The notes under the pieces are model-generated. The model was not told where the DNA came from and ran no database searches. It saw nothing but the letters and a program-made list of their open reading frames with translations. A stretch of 64,000 nucleotides of DNA from JAFDBW01 sp963825575 (GTDB lineage: Bacteria > Desulfobacterota > Desulfuromonadia > Desulfuromonadales > BM103), in the NCBI GenBank assembly GCA_963825575.1, contig CAWGUB010000020.1:1-64000 (forward strand), read 5' to 3'. This document shows positions 54,722 through 63,263 of this stretch, piece by piece. The position numbers and the translations under genes were made by a program. Within the stretch, counting starts at the first letter, position 1. Each line of letters starts with the position of its first letter.

Positions 54722-55228
54722 TCAGAAGAATCTTGCGCTGGTCAGTAATGCCGATGAGGCCAAACCGGCCAGTAATACCCATAGTCCGTTGCGAATCCAG
54801 AAATATTTCCGAGTCAGCCGATATTTGCCGAGATAGTAGATTTCTCTCAAATAGGCATCATACAACTTGTCCTTGTCGGCGATCGTCTCTTTGAAGGCAG
54901 CCTTGAATTCTTCTTCGCTGATTTGTGCGAAAGATCGAAAATAAAAGAGGTTCAGCACCCCTTTAACATGCAGCGCCGGGATAATCGCAAAGATCGAAAA
55001 AAGGATTGCCAGGCCACCGGTCAGCATAAGAACCGCGAAAACCGTGAAATCGAGTTTATCATACTGGGTCAGGGAGATTGTCAGCATCAGCGATGATGCC
55101 GTCATAATCATGGAGGCCTTTTGATCGGCCATCTGGTTCAACGTCATGTGTTTGGTCAGGTTGGCACGCAGGGCGTTGCTTGCCAGAAGCCGCGGCAGAA
55201 TCGGTTCTTCGTTGATGTGTTCAGTCAT
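54722..55228 (-). CDS. Pycsar effector-type membrane protein, PycTM/DUF5706-like (168 aa)
   Basis: LTKHMTLNQMADQKASMIMT and ASSLMLTISLTQYDKLDFTV form the start of a PycTM domain (ADxKAxxxxT followed by TM1); further helices are VLMLTGGLAILFSIFAIIPA and the C-terminal GLWVLLAGLASSALL, with a helical stretch EEFKAAFKETIADKDKLYDA between. In Pycsar defence such proteins damage the membrane on binding a cyclic pyrimidine. No cyclase gene is adjacent (neighbours: GSU3473-like gene, tRNA, apt), so this is an orphan and may have another role. Confidence 0.75.
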   Translation of the reverse strand: MTEHINEEPILPRLLASNALRANLTKHMTLNQMADQKASMIMTASSLMLTISLTQYDKLDFTVFAVLMLTGGLAILFSIFAIIPALHVKGVLNLFYFRSFAQISEEEFKAAFKETIADKDKLYDAYLREIYYLGKYRLTRKYFWIRNGLWVLLAGLASSALLTSARFF

Positions 55229-55335
55229 GGTTTTCTCTCGTTATTCAGCGCCTATTGAGCGGGTCATCTTTATCGCCTCAGCTATCAATTATGCCCAGCA
55301 AAATGGGTTACGCTGAAGGCGTAACCCATTAAATC

Positions 55336-55412
55336 TGGCGGCCCCGGCAGAATTCGAATCTGCGACCTACCGCTTAGGAGGCGGTTGCTCTATCCTGCTG
55401 AGCTACGGGGCC
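55336..55412 (-). tRNA. tRNA-Arg (anticodon CCT)
   Basis: Acceptor stem GGCCCCG (55406-55412) pairs with CGGGGCC; the D-arm AGCTCAGCAGGATAGAGC, anticodon arm CCGCCTCCTAAGCGG and T-arm GGTCGCAGATTCGAATTCTG are all present. The anticodon loop CTCCTAA gives CCT, reading AGG. CCA is encoded at the 3' end. No integrase or att duplication is seen beside it. Confidence 0.97.
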
Positions 55413-55427
55413 ATGATTTAAAGGCAA

Positions 55428-55943
55428 TCAGAAATTGAGCAGGCTGAAAACCTTGCCTTCCGGGAGTTTCTTACGACCCTCGAGAAAATCAAGCTCAGCC
55501 ATGAACGCACATTCAACGACCTCGGCACCAAGTCCTTCAACCAACTTGACGACCGCTGAAACCGTACCACCGGTGGCCAGCAAATCATCGGCGATAATGA
55601 CTCTGTCTCCCTTGCTGAAGGCATCTTCGTGAATCTCGAGGGTGTCGGTACCATATTCGAGATCGTAAGTGACCTGCCGCACCTTGGATGGCAACTTTCC
55701 GGGCTTGCGAACCAGGGTCACGCCGATACCGAGTTTGTATGCCAGGGCCGAGCCGAGGACAAAGCCGCGCGCCTCGACACCGACGATCTGGTCGATCTTC
55801 TGCCCCACGTAGCGATGGGCGATCAGGTCGATCATGCGATGAAAACTGCGCCCGTCAGAGAGCAAGGTAGTGATGTCTTTAAAGACAATCCCTTTTTTCG
55901 GGAAATCCGGGATATCACGAATAATGCTTTTCAATTCTTCCAT
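55428..55943 (-). CDS. apt: Adenine phosphoribosyltransferase (171 aa)
   Basis: It makes AMP from adenine and PRPP. The PRPP motif is GDRVIIADDLLATGGTVSAV; GIVFKDITTLLSDGRSFHRM and GVEARGFVLGSALAYKLGIG are the other Apt hallmarks. Length is normal. It is the last gene of the rpoS block on the minus strand, 27 bases after rpoS. Confidence 0.96.
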   Translation of the reverse strand: MEELKSIIRDIPDFPKKGIVFKDITTLLSDGRSFHRMIDLIAHRYVGQKIDQIVGVEARGFVLGSALAYKLGIGVTLVRKPGKLPSKVRQVTYDLEYGTDTLEIHEDAFSKGDRVIIADDLLATGGTVSAVVKLVEGLGAEVVECAFMAELDFLEGRKKLPEGKVFSLLNF

Positions 55944-55970
55944 GCTGCAACTCCAATGATGGGATTTGAA

Positions 55971-56951
55971 TCAATCTTCACCCAGAGAGAAGTCCCGCTC
56001 TGACAGCAATAGACGTAATTTCTCCAGGCTCTTGGCTTCGATCTGCCTGATACGCTCACGAGTCACCCCGAACTGGCGGCCGATCGTATCAAGGGTTTGC
56101 GGCTCGCGGTCATCAAGACCGAAACGCAGCGCAATAATTTCTTTCTCATTGTCGTTGAGAGTCGCCAGCAAATCTGTAATGATGCGAAACTTGTTGAGCC
56201 ATTCGGCGAGCTCAAGCGGGTTGACCTGACTATTATCTTCGATCGTATCGATCAGGCTGTAATCATTGTTTTCACCCATCGGGTGCTCAATCGAATAAGT
56301 CTTTTTCAACAACACCATCAGGCGGCGCACATAAGCAGGTTCAACACCCATGACATCGGCAACTTCCTTAACCTGCGGTTCGCGGTTGAGGTCACGGACC
56401 AGCTCACGAGTGATCTTGATCAGCTTGTTGATGTCATCGGAGACGTGAACCGGCAATCGGATAGTCCGGCTCTGGTTCACCAGGGCACGCTCAATCGACT
56501 GACGGATCCACCATGTCGCGTAGGTTGAAAAGCGACACTCTTTACTGAGTTTGAATCGTTCAACTGCCTTGATAAGACCAAGGTTGCCCTCTTCGATCAG
56601 ATCGAGAAAAGGCAGGCCACGATTCATATAACGTTTGGCAATCTTGACGACCAGTCGCAGGTTAGACTCGATCATCTTGTCACGGGCAGCCATGTCGCCG
56701 TCATCAATACGCCTGGCCAGCGCCCTCTCTTCTTCCGCTGTCAACAGATTGGTCTTCTGGATATCCTTGAGATAGAGCTTGATGGCATCCATCGCAAAGT
56801 CTTCATAATCCTCGACGGCTTCCTTTTCTTCCTCTTCACGCTCTACCCGCGCCAAGGACTCTTCATCAGGCTCTTCATCCCCCGTTTTTCTTGACGGTTT
56901 CGGCACATCTTCAAGATCGACATTTTCGCTGTCCTGCAAGGCATTACTCAT
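55971..56951 (-). CDS. rpoS: RNA polymerase sigma factor RpoS (326 aa)
   Basis: It is the stationary-phase/general-stress sigma factor. Region 1.2 DAIKLYLKDIQKTNLLTAEE, region 2 MIESNLRLVVKIAKRYMNRG with GLPFLDLIEEGNLGLIKAVE and STYATWWIRQSIERALVNQS, region 3 IKITRELVRDLNREP, region 4 LRFGLDDREPQTLDTIGRQF with GVTRERIRQIEAKSLEKLR. Start 56951 (MSNALQDSENVD) follows GGAAGGG. Position after nlpD in the surE-pcm-nlpD order identifies it as RpoS rather than RpoD. Confidence 0.95.
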   Translation of the reverse strand: MSNALQDSENVDLEDVPKPSRKTGDEEPDEESLARVEREEEEKEAVEDYEDFAMDAIKLYLKDIQKTNLLTAEEERALARRIDDGDMAARDKMIESNLRLVVKIAKRYMNRGLPFLDLIEEGNLGLIKAVERFKLSKECRFSTYATWWIRQSIERALVNQSRTIRLPVHVSDDINKLIKITRELVRDLNREPQVKEVADVMGVEPAYVRRLMVLLKKTYSIEHPMGENNDYSLIDTIEDNSQVNPLELAEWLNKFRIITDLLATLNDNEKEIIALRFGLDDREPQTLDTIGRQFGVTRERIRQIEAKSLEKLRLLLSERDFSLGED

Positions 56952-57033
56952 GACGACAACCCTTCCGCTCCTTAGCTGAGAACTGATTGAATCCGGTCTT
57001 ATTACGGATATGGAGTCTAAGTGACCACCACGA

Positions 57034-57774
57034 CTAAGGCAAGTACAAAATCGGGTTGACCGCTGACTTGCCTTTGCGAATTTCGAAATGAAGTCGGGCA
57101 CTTTGTCCGTTCGACGGAGCACCACTCAAGGCAATCTCATCCCCCTGGCCGACAAAATCATCCATCTTCACAAGGTTCTTCTGATTGTAGCCATAGACAC
57201 TGAAAAAACTGTCCGAATGTTCAACGATAACCAGGTTGCCGTAGCCGGGGATCGCGTTGCCGCTGTAGATAACCTTGCCCGGGGCTGCAGCGGTCACCCT
57301 GGTGCCTTCAGGTATCTCTATCTCTATGCCCTTGTATACTTTTTGCCCCTTGGTACCGAATTTATTAATCACTTTCCCCTGTACCGGCCAAGCAAAAAGG
57401 CCCTTGACTGGCTTGGCAGACCCTGCCGGTTTTGCAGCGGCGGATTTCCTGCCTGCGGGTTGCTGGGCAACTTTATCCGGCTGCTTCTTGACGGCCGGGC
57501 TGGTCGATGTCGTTTGAGTGGACGTACTGACAGTCGATGGCACATTGCGCAGCTGCGTTACCCCGGGGATAAAGACCTTCTGGTTGACCTTTAACTGACT
57601 CGGGTCTTTGATACGGTTAATTTCTGCCAGGCGATCTTCATCAACATCATAGGTCATGGCTATGCGATAGAGGGTCTGGCCTGGTTTCACGGTATGGTAA
57701 ATACCTGTCGGCGCACAGGAGAGTACCAGGCAGAACATCAGCAAGGAGATAGATATTTTCACTAAAAATTGCAT
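57034..57774 (-). CDS. nlpD: NlpD-like LysM/LytM lipoprotein (246 aa)
   Basis: It is an envelope lipoprotein: lipobox MFCLVLSCAP, LysM domain YHTVKPGQTLYRIAMTYDVD, a Lys/Pro/Ala linker and a C-terminal LytM/M23 domain. Zinc ligands are lost (YKGIEIEIPEG instead of HxGxD; RLHFEIR instead of HxHFE), as in NlpD/EnvC, which activate cell-wall amidases rather than cut peptidoglycan. Start 57774 chosen (MQFLVKISIS); a GTG lies two codons upstream. Promoters for rpoS often sit inside nlpD. Confidence 0.93.
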   Translation of the reverse strand: MQFLVKISISLLMFCLVLSCAPTGIYHTVKPGQTLYRIAMTYDVDEDRLAEINRIKDPSQLKVNQKVFIPGVTQLRNVPSTVSTSTQTTSTSPAVKKQPDKVAQQPAGRKSAAAKPAGSAKPVKGLFAWPVQGKVINKFGTKGQKVYKGIEIEIPEGTRVTAAAPGKVIYSGNAIPGYGNLVIVEHSDSFFSVYGYNQKNLVKMDDFVGQGDEIALSGAPSNGQSARLHFEIRKGKSAVNPILYLP

Positions 57775-57854
57775 TATCACAGGCCCGGTTTTGCTTTAAT
57801 TAGCTGGCCATCGCGCCACGCGCCACGCGCCGCTTCCTCCCCCAGTGTCCTACA

Positions 57855-58448
57855 TCAAAAAGCATATTTCAATAGCAGGAAGCCGCCGATCAGCAATAGC
57901 AGAAAAACAATGCTGAGCAGATTGAAATAACGCTCGATGAATTCACGTATTCCCGGCCCGTAACGACGCAGCAACCAGGCAACCAGAAAAAACCGCAGAC
58001 TGCGACTGACCAGAGACGCTATGACAAAAACCAGCAGATTGATCTCGAAAACGCCCGAGCCGATGGTGATGACCTTGTACGGGATCGGGGTAAAGCCTGC
58101 AGTGAAGACTACCCAGAAGTCGTATTCAGCGAACAATCCCTGTACCCGCTCGAATACAGCCGGGCTAAAGCCGGGAATATAATCGAAGAAGTATGTACTG
58201 ACAATCGGCCAGGCCCCCCAACCGATGCTGTAACCAATCAGCCCCCCCAGCACAGAACCGGCCGATGCCAGCAGGGCAAAACGCCAGGCCCGCGATGGCA
58301 ATGCAATACAGAGAGCAATCAGGAGGACATCCGGGGGCACGGGAAAAATCGATGACTCGACGAGCGCCAGCAGAAAAAGAGCCGGACCACCGTAGGGGGT
58401 CTCGGCCCAATGCAGAACCCAATCGTAGAGTCTCCTCACCAGACGCAT
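57855..58448 (-). CDS. YqaA/DedA-family membrane protein (197 aa)
   Basis: SNARE-associated/DedA domain: ALFLLALVESSIFPVPPDVL, GSVLGGLIGYSIGWG, FTAGFTPIPYKVITIGSGVF and the C-terminal helix LSIVFLLLLIGGFLLLKYAF. DedA proteins are linked to lipid flipping and membrane potential. It sits between pcm and nlpD, the usual Desulfuromonadia arrangement. Confidence 0.93.
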   Translation of the reverse strand: MRLVRRLYDWVLHWAETPYGGPALFLLALVESSIFPVPPDVLLIALCIALPSRAWRFALLASAGSVLGGLIGYSIGWGAWPIVSTYFFDYIPGFSPAVFERVQGLFAEYDFWVVFTAGFTPIPYKVITIGSGVFEINLLVFVIASLVSRSLRFFLVAWLLRRYGPGIREFIERYFNLLSIVFLLLLIGGFLLLKYAF

Positions 58449-58451
58449 GAA

Positions 58452-59108
58452 TCAGGGCCTCTCTTCACACCAGCCGTGATTGCCGACCAGCGGCACGAAC
58501 CGACAACCGAGGAGTTGCTCTTCCTTGAACTCATCTTCGGAAATGCGAGTAATTCGCATCAGCACCTGGCTCGTTCGATCTCCAACCGGTATGACCAGGC
58601 GGCCACCAACGGCCAGCTGATCGAGATAGCCCTGGGGTACAGCCGGGGCCCCGGCCGTGACCATAATAGCATCAAAAGGAGCCATCTCCTGCCAGCCGAG
58701 AGTGCCATCCGCCAAACGGATATTGACCTTGTTGTAGCCACAGGCATCAAGAACCTTCCTGGCACGGCGGGCCAAAGCCGGAATGCGCTCCAGGGAGAAG
58801 ACCCGGTCTGCCAACAATGCGAGGACAGCGGCCTGGTAGCCTGAGCCTGTGCCGACCTCAAGGACCTTTTCTGTGCCATCGAGCGCCAGGGCCTCACTCA
58901 TCACGGCAACCATGTAGGGCTGGGAAATCGTCTGTTTTTCACCGATCGGCAGTGGCGCATCCTGGTATGCCTGACTTTCAAGGGCCTCTTCCACAAATTT
59001 GTGCCGCGGAACCTGTAACATGGCTGCTATAACTCCGGGGGCCCTGACACCACGAGCGACAACCTGCTCTTCAACCATGCGCCGACGGGCAATAGAAAAG
59101 TTTTTCAT
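58452..59108 (-). CDS. pcm: Protein-L-isoaspartate O-methyltransferase (218 aa)
   Basis: It repairs isoaspartyl residues using SAM. KVLEVGTGSGYQAAVLALLA is the SAM-binding motif, DAIMVTAGAPAVPQGYLDQL and GGRLVIPVGDRTSQVLMRIT the catalytic strands; ISQPYMVAVMSEAL is the substrate-loop signature. The start overlaps the surE stop by four bases (59105-59108). Confidence 0.96.
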   Translation of the reverse strand: MKNFSIARRRMVEEQVVARGVRAPGVIAAMLQVPRHKFVEEALESQAYQDAPLPIGEKQTISQPYMVAVMSEALALDGTEKVLEVGTGSGYQAAVLALLADRVFSLERIPALARRARKVLDACGYNKVNIRLADGTLGWQEMAPFDAIMVTAGAPAVPQGYLDQLAVGGRLVIPVGDRTSQVLMRITRISEDEFKEEQLLGCRFVPLVGNHGWCEERP

Positions 59109-59884
59109 GCCGGAGGGGCCTCATTGTCAGAATCAACCGACAGCTCTTCCATGCGCCAATCGCGCAACCTGCTCATGGCGGCGTAATTCGTCAGGTCGAG
59201 GTGTAATGGTGTTACCGAAACATAGCCATGCTGTACGGCATGGAAATCAGTCCCATCCAGGTCCTGGAAATCAAGCCCTCCGGCGCCGATCCAGTAATAA
59301 GTGCGTCCGCGAGGATCGATATTCTCGATCACGGCATCTTCGTAGATCCGCTTGCCCTGCCTGGTCAGGCGCACCCCCAGGGGCTTTTGGGCCGGGACAT
59401 TGACATTGATGAAGGTGTCAGCAGGCAGGCCATGCTCCCTGACGGTCAAAGCCAGTTGTTCTGCAACCTTGGAGGCATAAGCAAAATCAGCATATTTGAA
59501 ATTTTGGGATGCAAGGGAAACAGCGATGGCAGGAACACCCATCAGGGTTGCCTCCATGGCTGCAGCAACGGTGCCCGAATAAGTCAGGTCGTCTCCCATG
59601 TTGCCACCCTTGTTGATTCCCGAGATGACCAGGTCCGGCTTTGCTTTGAGAATTCCGTGGATCCCCAGATTGACCGCATCTGTCGGCGTACCGCTGACGG
59701 CCCAGCGATCTGTAAGGATCTGTTCGGCACGCAGAGGAGCATGCAAAGTCAGGGCATGGCCTATGGCACTTCGTTCCCGGTCGGGAGCGACGACCACAAC
59801 CCGGCCAAGTGACTGCAAACGGTCAGCCAGTGCTTGCAAGCCCGCGGAATGGATACCGTCGTCATTCGTCAGTAAAATAAGCAC
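59105..59884 (-). CDS. surE: 5'/3'-nucleotidase SurE (259 aa)
   Basis: It is a stationary-phase nucleotidase. ILLTNDDGIHSAGLQALADR has the metal-binding DD pair, VVVAPDRERSAIGHALTLHA the Ser, and VISGINKGGNMGDDLTYSGT the Asn and second metal-binding region. Length typical. Translationally coupled to pcm. Confidence 0.96.
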   Translation of the reverse strand: MLILLTNDDGIHSAGLQALADRLQSLGRVVVVAPDRERSAIGHALTLHAPLRAEQILTDRWAVSGTPTDAVNLGIHGILKAKPDLVISGINKGGNMGDDLTYSGTVAAAMEATLMGVPAIAVSLASQNFKYADFAYASKVAEQLALTVREHGLPADTFINVNVPAQKPLGVRLTRQGKRIYEDAVIENIDPRGRTYYWIGAGGLDFQDLDGTDFHAVQHGYVSVTPLHLDLTNYAAMSRLRDWRMEELSVDSDNEAPPA

Positions 59885-59923
59885 GGAGTTATTTCAGGCA
59901 GAGGGTCGATAAGGGACAATATC

Positions 59924-60328
59924 TCAAGGGACGGTTTTCAGGCTTTTCTTCAACTGCAAGACGTCTTCGCGAATTTCCTTAAGCAGTTTCAGGTCAACGG
60001 CCCCTGACAGAGGAAGAGTAAGCTGGTCATCCGCAGCAGACTTTACGGTGGGTTTCGGCGCCGGTTCAGCGACCTTGCGGTCAGGTTTCTGACGCAGTTT
60101 CTTGCGCGCGCCGGCGATGGTGAAACCCTGGTTGTAAAGGAGATCTTTCAGGTGCAGGATAAGTTCCACGTCCTGCTTGCGATAGAGCCTTTGATTACTG
60201 CGGCTCTTGTTTGGTCGAATAGCTTTAAACTCAGTCTCCCAGTAACGGAGGACGTGTGTTTTGATACCGGTGAATTTAGCAACTTCACCGATCTTGTAAT
60301 AGAGTTTATCGGGAATCTGAAAGTCCAT
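59924..60328 (-). CDS. MerR-family regulator next to ihfA (134 aa)
   Basis: The N-terminal winged helix is KLYYKIGEVAKFTGIKTHVL, RYWETEFKAIRPNKSRSNQR and LYRKQDVELILHLKDLLYNQ. The C-terminal part is short and basic, then helical (KLLKEIREDVLQLKKSLKTV), with no metal-binding cysteines. The pheT-ihfA-merR order is conserved in related bacteria. Target unknown. Confidence 0.92.
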   Translation of the reverse strand: MDFQIPDKLYYKIGEVAKFTGIKTHVLRYWETEFKAIRPNKSRSNQRLYRKQDVELILHLKDLLYNQGFTIAGARKKLRQKPDRKVAEPAPKPTVKSAADDQLTLPLSGAVDLKLLKEIREDVLQLKKSLKTVP

Positions 60329-60364
60329 GCGCCGAAACCCTGGAGATGGCGGAGCGGACGTGCT

Positions 60365-60649
60365 TTATCCCTCCGAATCGTTCAACGAAGCCTTGAGCAC
60401 CTGGCTCGGCTTGAAGGTCAGAATACGACGGGAAGATATCTCGATCTCCTCACCGGTCTGCGGATTGCGGCCACGACGGGTCGCCTTATCCTTGACGACA
60501 AAGTTGCCGAAACCGGCAATCTTGATCTTGTCGCCACCCTCAAGTGTATTTTTCATGATGTCGAAAACCATTTCGACGATCTCGGCGGACTCCTTTTTGG
60601 AGAAGCCAGTTTTCAGATAAACATTTTCGACAAGGTCCGCCTTAGTCAT
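60365..60649 (-). CDS. ihfA: Integration host factor subunit alpha (94 aa)
   Basis: DNA-bending histone-like protein: MTKADLVENVYLKTGFSKKE, FGNFVVKDKATRRGRNPQTG carries the DNA-wrapping arm and the Pro that kinks DNA, and ISSRRILTFKPSQVLKASLN follows. It follows pheT, as in many bacteria, and this favours IHF-alpha over HU. Confidence 0.95.
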   Translation of the reverse strand: MTKADLVENVYLKTGFSKKESAEIVEMVFDIMKNTLEGGDKIKIAGFGNFVVKDKATRRGRNPQTGEEIEISSRRILTFKPSQVLKASLNDSEG

Positions 60650-60728
60650 GAATATCCACCTCCATTAGATATCTACGCGAATTTTCAGGTTTTTATATCA
60701 CAGGCTGGCGAAATTAAGCAACTATTTT

Positions 60729-63131
60729 TTAGCGTAGCTCGGCACTCAGTTCCTTTTCCATCGCTCTGACCAGTTTGCCGTGCAGATTCTGGATCAATTC
60801 GTCAGTCAAGGTTCTGTCCAGAGCCCGGTAGCTGGCACGGATTGCCAGGCTTTTCTTGCCTTGCGGTATCCCCTCGCCGGAATAGACATCAAAGAGCTCT
60901 ATGTTCTCAAGATCCTTGATCTTGACCCGACCGAGGACCGAAAAAACCTGTTGAGCAGAAATCTCTTCATCTACCAGGAACGCCGAGTCGCGTTGTACAT
61001 CCGGGTAACGTGACAACGGCATGAACTGAATTTTGCCGCCGCCGATTTCAAACAGGGCCTCAACGTCCAGATCGCAAAGGATTGCCGACTGACCCAGATC
61101 GAATCCGTAGAGAACCTCAGGATGCAGCTCGCCGAGCGTGCCGAGCAGTCGATCAGCACAATACAGGGCGCATGATTTGCCCGGATGGTAATAAGGCTCG
61201 TTGCTCTGGTTGTCCCAGGTCAGACCTGTAATTCTCAAGCTGGCCAGGAGCTCTTCAACAACGCCTTTCATGTCAAAGAAGTCAACTTTGGCGTCAGACT
61301 GCGCCCAGCCCAGTGGCTCACGGCGACCGCAGAGGATCGCCGTCAGGCGAAGACTCTCCTGCGGCAGATCAACTCCGCCGACAGGCTGGAAAACATGACG
61401 AAGTTCAAACAGGGCGAGGTCTTCACTGCGATATGCAAGGTTGCGGGCAGCGGTTTCCAGCAAGCTCGGCACCAGAGTGGTGCGCATAACGCTCTGATCC
61501 TCTGTCAGCGGATTGAGAATCCGGACATTCTGCCGTCGCGGGTCATGCTCACAAAGACCGATTCTGTCGATGGATCCTGGATTGGCAAAGGAGTAATTGA
61601 TAACTTCGGAGTAACCCAAACGGATCATCTGGTCGCGGACTTTACGCTCCAGGGACAGATGAGCAGGTAATTGCTGGCAGGTCAGGCTGCTGATCGGCAT
61701 TGTTACCGGAATCCGGTCATAACCGACGAGGCGGGCGACTTCTTCTATCAGATCGATTTCACGCTCAAGGTCGGGTCGGAAATTCGGTATTTCAACGTTC
61801 AGCGCACCATCGCCTGACTCGCATTTCAGGCCGATAGCAGTAAGTCTGTCACTGATATCGCCAAGTTCAAGCTCCAACCCCAGCACTTCACTTGTGCGAG
61901 CGGTCGTTATCGTCGCAGTGCGCCTGGCAATCTGTTGAGGGTAAACGTCGACTGCACCGGGGGCAAGCGTGCCACCGGCTAACTCAGTGATCAGGACGGC
62001 GGCACGATCCAGCGCCAAAGGGACCATGTCGACATCAGTGCCGCGTTCAAAACGATGTGACGACTCCGTATGCAGGCCGAGACGTTTACTGGTTCGGCGA
62101 ACCGCTATGGGATTGAAATAGGCGCTCTCAAGCAAAATATCTTTGGTGTCGTCCTGAACTTCCGAATCCTGGCCGCCCATGACTCCAGCCAGCGCCACCG
62201 GACCAATGCCGTCACAGATGACCAGGTCATGTGCCGTAAGGGTGCGTTCCTGACCATCCAGCGTGGTAAACTTATCCCCTTCCCCCGCCCTGCGCACAAC
62301 GATCCGTTGTTCACGCAAGAGATTGAAATCGAAAGCATGCAACGGTTGGCCGAGTTCCATCATGACAAAGTTAGTGATATCGACCACGTTATTGATGGAG
62401 CGCATGCCAACGGCCTCGAGACGACGGACCATCCAGTCCGGAGAAGGTCCGATTTTAACCCCCTCGATGAGACGTGCTGCGTAACGCGGGCACAAATCTG
62501 CATCTTCGATAGTGACAGAGGTCCTGTCCGAGGCCTTGCCTCCCGCTTCACAAAGAACGGGCTCCGGCAGGCGCAGGGGGATATCAGTCATCGCCGACAC
62601 CTCGCGCGCAACACCGACCACACTCAGGCAATCAGAGCGATTAGGGGTCAAGCCGATCTCGTACATGACATCTTTCATGCCCAGGGCTTCGAACACCGGA
62701 CGGCCCAGCGGCAGGTTGGCAGGCAAAATCATGATGCCATCGGCGTCCTCACCGAGGCCCAGCTCTTTGGTCGAGCAGAGCATCCCGTACGATTCCTGAT
62801 TACGAATTTTGGATTTCTTGATTTTGAAATCACCAGGCAAAACGGTTCCTACCTGGGCAAAGGCAACCAGGTCTCCGGTCTTGTGATTCTTCGCGCCGCA
62901 GACGACCTGGAGAGTTTCACGACCCGTTTCAACTTTGCAGACGGTCAGGCGGTCAGCATCAGGATGTGGTGAGACATCAGCAAGCCGGGCAACGACGACA
63001 CTGTCAAGGCCATCCCCATGATGTTCCATGGCATCAACTTCAAGGCCGACCATGGTCAGACGATGAGAGAGCTCATCGGCAGAAAGGTCAAAATCAACAT
63101 AATCCTTGAGCCAGTTCAAGGTGACTTTCAT
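60729..63131 (-). CDS. pheT: Phenylalanyl-tRNA synthetase beta subunit (800 aa)
   Basis: It forms the alpha2-beta2 enzyme that charges tRNA-Phe. MKVTLNWLKDYVDFDLSADE is the standard start; VVARLADVSPHPDADRLTVC is the OB-fold tRNA-binding domain; B3/B4 includes TDIPLRLPEPV; B5 lies around RRTATITTARTSEVLGLELE; the C-terminal FDX-ACB anticodon-binding domain ends RALDRTLTDELIQNLHGKLV. Length normal, frame intact. Confidence 0.96.
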   Translation of the reverse strand: MKVTLNWLKDYVDFDLSADELSHRLTMVGLEVDAMEHHGDGLDSVVVARLADVSPHPDADRLTVCKVETGRETLQVVCGAKNHKTGDLVAFAQVGTVLPGDFKIKKSKIRNQESYGMLCSTKELGLGEDADGIMILPANLPLGRPVFEALGMKDVMYEIGLTPNRSDCLSVVGVAREVSAMTDIPLRLPEPVLCEAGGKASDRTSVTIEDADLCPRYAARLIEGVKIGPSPDWMVRRLEAVGMRSINNVVDITNFVMMELGQPLHAFDFNLLREQRIVVRRAGEGDKFTTLDGQERTLTAHDLVICDGIGPVALAGVMGGQDSEVQDDTKDILLESAYFNPIAVRRTSKRLGLHTESSHRFERGTDVDMVPLALDRAAVLITELAGGTLAPGAVDVYPQQIARRTATITTARTSEVLGLELELGDISDRLTAIGLKCESGDGALNVEIPNFRPDLEREIDLIEEVARLVGYDRIPVTMPISSLTCQQLPAHLSLERKVRDQMIRLGYSEVINYSFANPGSIDRIGLCEHDPRRQNVRILNPLTEDQSVMRTTLVPSLLETAARNLAYRSEDLALFELRHVFQPVGGVDLPQESLRLTAILCGRREPLGWAQSDAKVDFFDMKGVVEELLASLRITGLTWDNQSNEPYYHPGKSCALYCADRLLGTLGELHPEVLYGFDLGQSAILCDLDVEALFEIGGGKIQFMPLSRYPDVQRDSAFLVDEEISAQQVFSVLGRVKIKDLENIELFDVYSGEGIPQGKKSLAIRASYRALDRTLTDELIQNLHGKLVRAMEKELSAELR

Positions 63132-63171
63132 ACTTCAAGTCCTTTGTTATATAAATCTATTTAAATAGTTA

Positions 63172-63257
63172 AAAGTGAATAGTAAAATGTGAAAAGTGAA
63201 GAGCAAATAGCCAGCCCCCAAGCCCCCAGCCTCCAGCCTCCGAATCCAACCCAGCCC
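63172..63257. repeat. Low-complexity repeats between pheT and pheS
   Basis: AAAAGTGAATAGT / AAAATGTGAAAAGTGAAG words are followed by CAGCCCCCAAGCCCCCAGCC and CCTCCAGCCTCC. The C-rich half uses the same words as the block at 17562-17824. It interrupts what is otherwise a tight operon. Confidence 0.75.
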
Positions 63258-63263
63258 CCGATT

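Noticed and set aside
55336..55412. tRNA-Arg as an integration site
   Set aside because: No integrase gene and no repeat of the tRNA 3' end are seen nearby.
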